Source of the DNA: Actinoplanes subtropicus | Lineage (GTDB): Bacteria > Actinomycetota > Actinomycetes > Mycobacteriales > Micromonosporaceae | Assembly: GCF_000721705.1 (NCBI RefSeq) | Contig: NZ_JOJL01000021.1 | Span: forward strand, 434,001 to 498,000 | Reading direction: 5' to 3' | DNA: 64,000 bases | Part shown: in pieces, positions 56,583 through 64,000 of the stretch | How positions within the stretch are numbered: the stretch's first letter is position 1 | Layout of the letters: every line of letters begins with the position of its first letter | Made by a program: the position numbers and the translations under genes | The notes under the pieces: model-generated | The model's input: the letters and a program-made list of their open reading frames with translations, nothing else | Database searches by the model: none | Told to the model about the DNA's origin: nothing

Positions 56583-57814
56583 CCGCCGTGGCCGGGGCGA
56601 CAACCGTGCGGCGCTCGCTGTGGCGCAACACCGATTTCGTCGCGCTGTGGAGCGGCCAGGTCGTCTCCGCGCTCGGTACCCGGATCAGTGCCACCGCGAT
56701 GCCGCTGCTCGTGCTGGCCACGACCGGTTCGCCGGCCGACGCCGGCCTCGTCGGCGCGGCCGGCACGGCGCCCTTCCTCCTCGCCCACCTACCGGCCGGC
56801 CCCCTGGTGGACCGGTGGAACCGCCGGCGGATCCTGCTGACCAGCGAGGTCGCGGCCGGACTGGCGCTCGCCACCGTTCCGGTCGCGATGGCGTTCAACG
56901 TGCTCACGGTGGCGCACCTCGCCGTGGTCGCCTTCGTCCAGGGCCTGTGCGCGGTCTTCTTCGGTCTGGCCGAGACCGCCGCCCTGCCGCGGATCGTGCC
57001 GGCGGCCCTCCTGCCCACCGCCCTGGCCCAGAACGAGACCCGGGGCCGGGGCGCGGCCCTGGCCGGTGGGCCGCTCGGCGGCCTGCTGTTCGGACTGGAT
57101 CGTGTCCTGCCCTTCCTGGCCGATGCGGTCTCCTACGCCGTCGCCGCCATTGCGCTGTTGTTCGTCCGCAAGGACCTGCAGGAGGAGCCGACCGCCCCGG
57201 CCGAGCCGCTGTGGCGGGCGACCGTCGCGGGACTGCGCTGGATCTGGCGCCACCCGCTGATCCGGGCCGCGATCCTGCTCGTCGCCGCGAGCAACCTGGT
57301 CTTCCAGGCCCTCGTCCTGGTCATCGTCGTCCTCGCCCAGCGCCACGGCGCCACCGCCGGCTCCATCGGCGCGATGCTCGGCATCTACTCCGGCGGCGGC
57401 CTGGCCGGCGCGCTGGCGGCGAGCCGGGCCTACCGCTACGTCAGCCCCAGGACGGTCATCATCGGGATCAATTGGAGCTGGGCCGCCCTGTTGCCGCTCT
57501 TCCTCTGCACCACCGACCCGTTGCTGATCGGCGCGATCGGCGCGGCCACCGCCTTCATCGGACCGCTCTGGAACGTGGTGATCGGGAGCTACGCCGCTCT
57601 GCTGGTGCCCAACGACCTGCAGGGCCGGGTCAAAGGCGCGGCGATGACCCTCTCCTGGGGCGTGATGCCCATCGGCTCCCTGGGCGCGGGCCTGCTGCTG
57701 ACCACCGTGGGCCCGACCGGCGCCGTCCTCGTCCTCGCCGCGATCATGCTGGCGACGGCGGTCGGCGCGACCGTCAGCCCGGCCGTCCGCCACGCCCCGC
57801 CGCTGGCGATCTAG
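56579..57814 (+). CDS. MFS transporter
   Basis: 411 aa, about twelve membrane segments. It has the MFS A-motif region (AHLPAGPLVDRWNRRRILLTSE), NTDFVALWSGQVVSALGTRISATAMPLLVL at the N-terminus, and LVPNDLQGRVKGAAMTLSWG, placing it with MFS_3-type drug exporters. The GTG at 56579 overlaps the regulator stop (GTGA); a GTG at 56588 is an alternative. Presumably an efflux pump under control of the preceding regulator. Confidence 0.92.
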   Translation: MTAVAGATTVRRSLWRNTDFVALWSGQVVSALGTRISATAMPLLVLATTGSPADAGLVGAAGTAPFLLAHLPAGPLVDRWNRRRILLTSEVAAGLALATVPVAMAFNVLTVAHLAVVAFVQGLCAVFFGLAETAALPRIVPAALLPTALAQNETRGRGAALAGGPLGGLLFGLDRVLPFLADAVSYAVAAIALLFVRKDLQEEPTAPAEPLWRATVAGLRWIWRHPLIRAAILLVAASNLVFQALVLVIVVLAQRHGATAGSIGAMLGIYSGGGLAGALAASRAYRYVSPRTVIIGINWSWAALLPLFLCTTDPLLIGAIGAATAFIGPLWNVVIGSYAALLVPNDLQGRVKGAAMTLSWGVMPIGSLGAGLLLTTVGPTGAVLVLAAIMLATAVGATVSPAVRHAPPLAI

Positions 57815-57820
57815 GGCGGA

Positions 57821-59506
57821 TCAGGAGGGGGTGGCGGCGTGGGCGGCCAGGAACGCCTTGGCCATCGCCGATGCCAGGTCGGCCGGGTTCTTCGCGGCGA
57901 TCGCCTTGCCGTCCGTGGTCTTGGCGATCGTGGCCAGGGTGCCCATGTCGGCATCCGGGCCGAAGCCGACCCCGATCACCGGGACCTCACGTTTCGGGTC
58001 CTGGGACTTGGTCAGGCGGTCGAGGAAGGTCTTCTTCGGCATCGAGTACGTGGACTCACCGTCGGCGCCGTCGGTCAGCACGATCACCAGGGTGATGGTG
58101 TTGGGCGCGACCCGCGGGCGCATCGCGGCCTGGGCGTCCAGGATGGTCTGGAACAGCGGCGTGCCGGCCTGGTTCGGCGCCTGGTAGCCGTTGATCGCGG
58201 CGGCCATCGCCGCACGCCGGGTGCCCGCGCCGACCTTGGCGTTGATCGGGCCGAACGGGACGGGCTCGGTGTGCGGCGGGCTCTTCGGGCCGGGGGTGTC
58301 GAAGAACCACATCCCGACGCTCGTCTCGTCGCCGAGCAGCTCGGTCGCGGCCAGGCCGGACTGGCGCAGCAGCGCCGCCTTGGTGGTCGGCTTGCCGGCC
58401 TTGTCGGTGGCCGGCTTGTTCATCGAGCCGGACGCGTCGATCAACAGCAGCACCTGGAACGCCAGCGTGCGGTACTGCGCCCACTGCACCGCCGGGCCGA
58501 GCAGCTTGTCGGTACGCTCCGGCACCGCCGTGGTGTGCGCCATCGGGTACGTCCGGAAGCCCGCCTCGGTCAGCAGCGGCTTGCCGATCGCGGCACGCAG
58601 CCGCTCGGCCAGCTCGGCGTGCTTGGTCGAGGTGGAGACCGCGAACGGGTAGTCCGCCTCGATCAGCCCGTCGGACGGGAACGAGCCGGTCAGCGGGATC
58701 GTGTGCCCGCCGTGCTGGTAGGTGATCAGCTGCTGTTCGGTGATCGGGAAGACGCCGACGTCGTTGGCGACCGCGTTGGCGTCGTCCGCCGCGGCGACCC
58801 GTTTCAGCAGTTCCTCCGGATCGGCGGAGGCGTCCTTGAGCCGGCTGCGCAGGGTCAGCGCGCGGAGCTGGGCGATGCCCGCGTCCGGCGTGCTCGAGGC
58901 CATCGCGGTCTGGATCGCGTAGACGGCGAGCATGCCGACCGTGGAGTGCAGCGGGTCGGGCATGGTCATCGCCGGGATCTGATGGCCGGCGACGCCGGCC
59001 ATCAGCTGCATCCAGGTGGTCTGGTCGCCCTTGGCATACCGGCCGGCGATGGCGGTCGGGCCGGCGAGGACGATGGGGCTGCGGGCGATCGGGTCACCGT
59101 CGACCCGGTACGCGTCGACGCCGCCCACCAGGGAGATTCGCAGCCAGGCACTGGAGGAGGGGATCCAGACGTCGGGCTGTTCGGGGGCGGACGCCGTGAC
59201 GACCGGGTCCTGGGCAGTGACGCCGACCGGCCCGCAGTCCCCACCGTCGTTGAGGGCGCGCGCCGCCTCCTGGACCACCGGAGCGATCTCGGGGGCGGCG
59301 ATCACGTGCAGGACCGTGTCGGGGCACGGGCCCGCGGGGCGAGCGGCCTGGGCGGTCGGTTTCTGCGAATAGATCCACCAGGCGGTGCCCCCGCCCACGA
59401 CCACCAGAACGCCGACGATCATGACGGCGAGGAGGACGCGGACGGTGAGGCTGGCCGGCTGATCGTCCGGATCGGGCAGGGCGGAATGCCGCTGATGATC
59501 CGACAT
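57821..59506 (-). CDS. Membrane-anchored solute-binding-like / VWA domain protein
   Basis: 561 aa. A short cytoplasmic N-terminus and one membrane segment (about residues 22-46, VRVLLAVMIVGVLVVVGGGTAWWIY) precede a periplasmic-binding-protein-like domain (about 60-330; DTVLHVIAAPEIAPVVQEAAR, QPDVWIPSSSAWL, GVFPITEQQLITYQ). A VWA domain with MIDAS motif D-A-S-G-S (LLLIDASGSM) and LVIVLTDGADGEST follows (about 355-555). Ligand and partners are unknown. ATG at 59506 follows GGAGGG by about 9 bases. Convergent with the MFS gene, 6 bases apart. Confidence 0.88.
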   Translation of the reverse strand: MSDHQRHSALPDPDDQPASLTVRVLLAVMIVGVLVVVGGGTAWWIYSQKPTAQAARPAGPCPDTVLHVIAAPEIAPVVQEAARALNDGGDCGPVGVTAQDPVVTASAPEQPDVWIPSSSAWLRISLVGGVDAYRVDGDPIARSPIVLAGPTAIAGRYAKGDQTTWMQLMAGVAGHQIPAMTMPDPLHSTVGMLAVYAIQTAMASSTPDAGIAQLRALTLRSRLKDASADPEELLKRVAAADDANAVANDVGVFPITEQQLITYQHGGHTIPLTGSFPSDGLIEADYPFAVSTSTKHAELAERLRAAIGKPLLTEAGFRTYPMAHTTAVPERTDKLLGPAVQWAQYRTLAFQVLLLIDASGSMNKPATDKAGKPTTKAALLRQSGLAATELLGDETSVGMWFFDTPGPKSPPHTEPVPFGPINAKVGAGTRRAAMAAAINGYQAPNQAGTPLFQTILDAQAAMRPRVAPNTITLVIVLTDGADGESTYSMPKKTFLDRLTKSQDPKREVPVIGVGFGPDADMGTLATIAKTTDGKAIAAKNPADLASAMAKAFLAAHAATPS

Positions 59507-59814
59507 GCCACCACCCTCCTTCCCCGGAAGATCGCGATTACGCACGGTCGATTTCGAACGAGGCCGAATAGTAGCCGCCCGCGCGTGGAAGGCAATAGGG
59601 AAATTGATTTTCGTACCAAACAAACTATGAAACCCCAGGTCACCCCGGATAGGTACGCGGGCGGGGTATAAAACGGCCGTCAATACGGTAGGTAATCAAT
59701 AAAGATCGAATGGGCCGCGAAAGGGCCACCCACCCGAGCAAGATCGGAATACCGCGAACGCGGGCAGTGAGCGGGGGACGGAATGAACGCCACGAGTTGT
59801 ATAGGGTCGGCCGC
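59507..59814. other. Divergent intergenic region
   Basis: 308 bases without a gene and with AT-rich patches (about 59599-59635 and 59690-59712) unlike the surrounding DNA. Near the right end TTGTATAGG (about 59797-59805) could serve as the -10 of the TIGR03083 gene at 59815. I see no conserved RNA. Confidence 0.45.
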
Positions 59815-60543
59815 ATGGACTGGCTGTCGCCCCGGCGCTACGCCGACGAGATGGAAGCGGAAACCGCCCGGCTGGCGGCTGCCGCCGCGCAAAGGCCCAC
59901 GGACGGAAAAATCGAGACTTGTCCGGAGTGGACCGTCCGGGACCTCGTCACCCACGTCGGCACCGGCCACCGTCTCGCGGCCGGGATCATCGAGGAACGC
60001 CGCGACCGTCCGGCGGAGTATCGCCTGATCGCCGCGCCGGACGAGCCGGCCGACTGGCCGGCCTGGCTGGCCGAGGGCGCCCGCCGGCTGAACGCCGCCG
60101 TCGACGATCTCGGCTTCGACGGCAGGGTCTGGAGCTGGCAGCCGAAACACCAGACGGCCGGTTTCTGGCAGCGCCGGATGCTGCACGACCTGATCGTGCA
60201 CCGGTTCGACGCCGACCCGGCCGGCGATCTCGCCCCCGACCTGGCCGCCGACGGCATCGCCGACCTGTTGCTCGCGCTCGGCTATTTTCCCCGCTTCAAG
60301 GGCGCCGGCGAGTCGCTGCTCTTCACCGCCACCGACACCGGCCAGAGCTGGCATGTCACGCTGACCCCGAATGGCCTCGCCTGGCAGACCAACGCCCAGA
60401 AATCGAAGGCCCAGAAATCGGCTGCCGAGATCAACGCCCCGGCCCGCGACCTGCTGCTCATCCTCAACCGCCGCCGGGAGCCGGCGGATATCGAGGGCGA
60501 CCGGGCGCTCTGGCAGCGGTGGCGGGAAGAAGCCAGGTTCTAG
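59815..60543 (+). CDS. TIGR03083 / maleylpyruvate isomerase family protein
   Basis: 242 aa. A DinB-like four-helix metal-binding fold used by mycothiol-dependent enzymes, here with ETCPEWTVRDLVTHVGTGHRLA (metal His), VWSWQPKHQTAGFWQRRMLHDLIVHRFDA and a C-terminal lobe (APDLAADGIADLLLALGY). The exact reaction is unknown. ATG at 59815. Its stop overlaps the end of the convergent LysR gene. Confidence 0.88.
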   Translation: MDWLSPRRYADEMEAETARLAAAAAQRPTDGKIETCPEWTVRDLVTHVGTGHRLAAGIIEERRDRPAEYRLIAAPDEPADWPAWLAEGARRLNAAVDDLGFDGRVWSWQPKHQTAGFWQRRMLHDLIVHRFDADPAGDLAPDLAADGIADLLLALGYFPRFKGAGESLLFTATDTGQSWHVTLTPNGLAWQTNAQKSKAQKSAAEINAPARDLLLILNRRREPADIEGDRALWQRWREEARF

Positions 60544-61463
60544 AGCGGGCGTACGCCGGAGGGCAGTTCCTCCGTCGCCACGTGCGCGAGCAACGTCGTA
60601 CGCAAGGCCTCCGCGGCATGGGGAAGCACGGACCGTTTGCGATGCGCCAGGGCGATGGTCCGCCGCATGCCCGGCGGCGCCAGCGGCGTCGCCCGCAGCA
60701 TCGGCCGGTTGGCCAGCACCATGCTCGGCACCAGCGCCACCCCCAGCCCGGCCTCGACGAAGGCGAGCACCGCGTCCATCTCGCCGCCCTCGACCGCGAA
60801 CTTCGGGGTGAACCCGGCCTGCCGGCAGGCCTCGAGGGTGACGCCGCGGATGTCGTAGCCGGCCCGGAACATCACCAGCGGGGTGTGCTCCAGTTCGGAG
60901 AGCACGATCTGCCCCTGCGAGGTGGGCGGCGGCCGGTCGAAGGCGGAGGCCACCACCAGGCTCTCGCGCAGCACCGGCGTGGTGACCAGGGCCGGGTCGA
61001 CGCCCTCGTCGGGCTGCACGATCAGGGCCAGGTCCAGGGTGTGCGCGAGCAGGTTGCCGATCAGGTCCTGCGAGCTGCCCTCGTTCACGTACAGCTGGAT
61101 GTCGGGGTGTTCGGCGCGGAAGGTACGCAGCACCTCCGGAACCAGCGACGAGCAGAGGCTCGGGGTGGCGCCCAGCCGGACGTCACCGCGGCGCAGGCCG
61201 ACGATGTCCTGCACGGCCTCGCGCGCGGCGTCGGCGTCGGCGACCATCCGGCGGGCCAGCGGCAGCAGCGTCTCGCCCGCGACGGTGAGCGCGACCGCCC
61301 CGCGGACGCGCTCGAACAGCGGCGCGCCGAGGCTCTGTTCCAGGGTGTGAATTTGTTTACTGAGAGTCGGCTGGGCGACGTCCAGATTGTCCGCCGCTTG
61401 GGTGAAATGCCGGGTCTCCGCGACCGCCAGAAAGTATCGAAGCTGTTGCAGCTGCACCTTCAT
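60540..61463 (-). CDS. LysR-family transcriptional regulator
   Basis: 307 aa. The N-terminal helix-turn-helix is LRYFLAVAETRHFTQAADNLDVAQPTLSKQIHTLEQSLGAPLFERV; the two-lobed effector domain follows (about 90-295). It is divergent from sdhC with 72 bases between, an arrangement common in actinobacteria, and so probably controls the succinate dehydrogenase genes. ATG at 61463. Confidence 0.94.
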   Translation of the reverse strand: MKVQLQQLRYFLAVAETRHFTQAADNLDVAQPTLSKQIHTLEQSLGAPLFERVRGAVALTVAGETLLPLARRMVADADAAREAVQDIVGLRRGDVRLGATPSLCSSLVPEVLRTFRAEHPDIQLYVNEGSSQDLIGNLLAHTLDLALIVQPDEGVDPALVTTPVLRESLVVASAFDRPPPTSQGQIVLSELEHTPLVMFRAGYDIRGVTLEACRQAGFTPKFAVEGGEMDAVLAFVEAGLGVALVPSMVLANRPMLRATPLAPPGMRRTIALAHRKRSVLPHAAEALRTTLLAHVATEELPSGVRPL

Positions 61464-61475
61464 AGCCTATCGCTA
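61462..61475. promoter_or_regulatory. Inverted repeat in the LysR-sdhC intergenic region
   Basis: ATAGC-CTAT-GCTAT-type symmetry (arms of 5 bases) begins at the LysR start codon; its T-N-A form suits a LysR-type site. On the plus strand a -10-like TACCGT (61523-61528) lies 7 bases before the sdhC GTG, so that message may also be leaderless; no strong -35 is seen. Confidence 0.45.
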
Positions 61476-61535
61476 TGAACACCTACCCGAGCATGCATTA
61501 GACGAATCGCATAGGGGCTTCTTACCGTCAGAGTC

Positions 61536-62261
61536 GTGGCGGTAGACACGAAAGTTCCCCGGGCGGCGGCAGCGCCGGCACTGGCTCCGGCGAAGAAGCG
61601 GACCTCGTCCGTGGCGCTGAAGATCCTCATGGCGGTGACCGGCATCATGCTGGTCCTGTTCCTGTACCTGCACATGATCGGCAACCTGAAGATCTTCTTC
61701 GGCGAGACGACCTTCGACCACTACGCGCACTGGCTGCGCACGATCGGCGAGCCGCTGCTGCCGGAGCAGTGGTACCTGTGGATCCAGCGGGGCGGCCTCA
61801 CGATCGCGATCGTCGGCCACATCTGGGCGGCCACAGTCCTCGCCCGGCGCGCCCGCCGGGCCCGCCCGGTCAAGTACGCGCACCGGCCCAAGGTGCAGGG
61901 CAGCTACGCGGCCCGCACGATGCGCTGGGGCGGCGTGATCATCCTGCTCTTCGTGATCTACCACATCCTGGATCTGACCACGCTCACCCTGAACCCGAAC
62001 GGCCAGCAGGGCAAGGTCTACGCGAACGTCGTCGCCGACTTCGCGCCCGCCCGCTGGTACGTGACGCTGTTCTATGCGCTCGCGATCGTGGCCATCGGCT
62101 TCCACCTGCGGCACGGCCTGTGGAGCGCCTTCCGCACGCTGGGCCAGCAGAAGCCGCGCGGCGAGCGGATCGCCCGGGCGACGGCGCTCGTCCTTTCGCT
62201 CATCTTGGTCGTCGGCTACCTGAGCGTCCCCTTCGCGGTCCTGACCGGATTGGTGGGTTAA
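61536..62261 (+). CDS. sdhC: Succinate dehydrogenase cytochrome b subunit
   Basis: 241 aa. Five membrane segments ([26 protein letters not shown], then about 85-105, 130-150, 175-195 and 215-240) fit the single-subunit cytochrome b558 type that anchors SdhA and SdhB and binds heme through His residues ([29 protein letters not shown]). GTG at 61536. sdhA follows 7 bases after the stop. Confidence 0.94.
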   Translation: MAVDTKVPRAAAAPALAPAKKRTSSVALKILMAVTGIMLVLFLYLHMIGNLKIFFGETTFDHYAHWLRTIGEPLLPEQWYLWIQRGGLTIAIVGHIWAATVLARRARRARPVKYAHRPKVQGSYAARTMRWGGVIILLFVIYHILDLTTLTLNPNGQQGKVYANVVADFAPARWYVTLFYALAIVAIGFHLRHGLWSAFRTLGQQKPRGERIARATALVLSLILVVGYLSVPFAVLTGLVG

Positions 62262-62268
62262 AAAGGAT

Positions 62269-64000
<1,732 letters not shown>

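Overview
The window (64 kb, very high GC) looks like a chromosomal segment of a filamentous actinobacterium, most probably Micromonosporaceae and perhaps Actinoplanes-like. This rests on the actinobacterial division/cell-wall (dcw) gene order with sepF and no ftsA, a meso-diaminopimelate-type MurE (DNPR motif), MurT/GatD, a c-di-AMP riboswitch ahead of a secreted NlpC/P60 protein, frequent GTG/TTG starts, and several promoters whose predicted start sites coincide with the start codon. The genus is inference. No tRNA, rRNA, insertion sequence, prophage or CRISPR array was seen.

Layout. 1-17.5 kb (minus strand): dcw cluster in transcription order mraZ, rsmH, ftsL-like, ftsI, murE, murF, mraY, ftsW, murG, murC, ftsQ, ftsZ, yggS, sepF (sepF runs off the left edge). 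murD, usual between mraY and ftsW, and pgeF, usual between ftsZ and yggS, are absent. 17.7-20.5 kb (minus): murT-gatD (lipid II amidation) with a coupled VTT-domain membrane protein. 20.8-21.9 kb (plus): c-di-AMP riboswitch and NlpC/P60 gene. 21.9-27.8 kb (minus): leuS, preceded by a Leu-rich leader peptide and an attenuator-type terminator, and a secreted M36 metalloprotease. 28.1-32.9 kb (plus): moxR, DUF58, transglutaminase operon. 32.9-33.9 kb: non-coding tandem-repeat patchwork. 33.9-46.1 kb (minus): DUF3040 protein, DNA polymerase IV, a phosphodiesterase and methyltransferase pair, a subtilisin-inhibitor-like protein, and the SOS mutasome dnaE2, imuB, imuA. A HEPN (SAV_6107-type) gene lies upstream of imuA behind a LexA box, with about 1 kb of tandem repeats between them. 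46.2-49.0 kb (minus): MarR-GNAT fusion regulator and an APC transporter. 49.1-56.0 kb (plus): tight eight-gene run from an SDR through an aldo/keto reductase and YbaK to a carotenoid psi-end tailoring set (CrtA-like, GNAT, CruF, GT2, CrtI/CrtD-like). 56.0-57.8 kb (plus): ArsR-like regulator and MFS exporter under a palindromic promoter. 57.8-59.5 kb (minus): VWA/solute-binding membrane protein. 59.8-64 kb: TIGR03083 protein, a LysR regulator divergent from sdhC, and sdhA (runs off the right edge).

How the genes work together. The left third makes lipid II (MurC, E, F, MraY, MurG), amidates it (MurT/GatD) and uses it at the septum (FtsW, FtsI, FtsL, FtsQ, FtsZ, SepF). MraZ probably represses the whole block through a four-repeat operator over the mraZ promoter. 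The dnaE2-imuB-imuA block is the DNA-damage-induced mutagenic repair machinery. The carotenoid block can hydrate, desaturate, oxidise and glycosylate an acyclic carotenoid end, but it needs a lycopene-type backbone made elsewhere.
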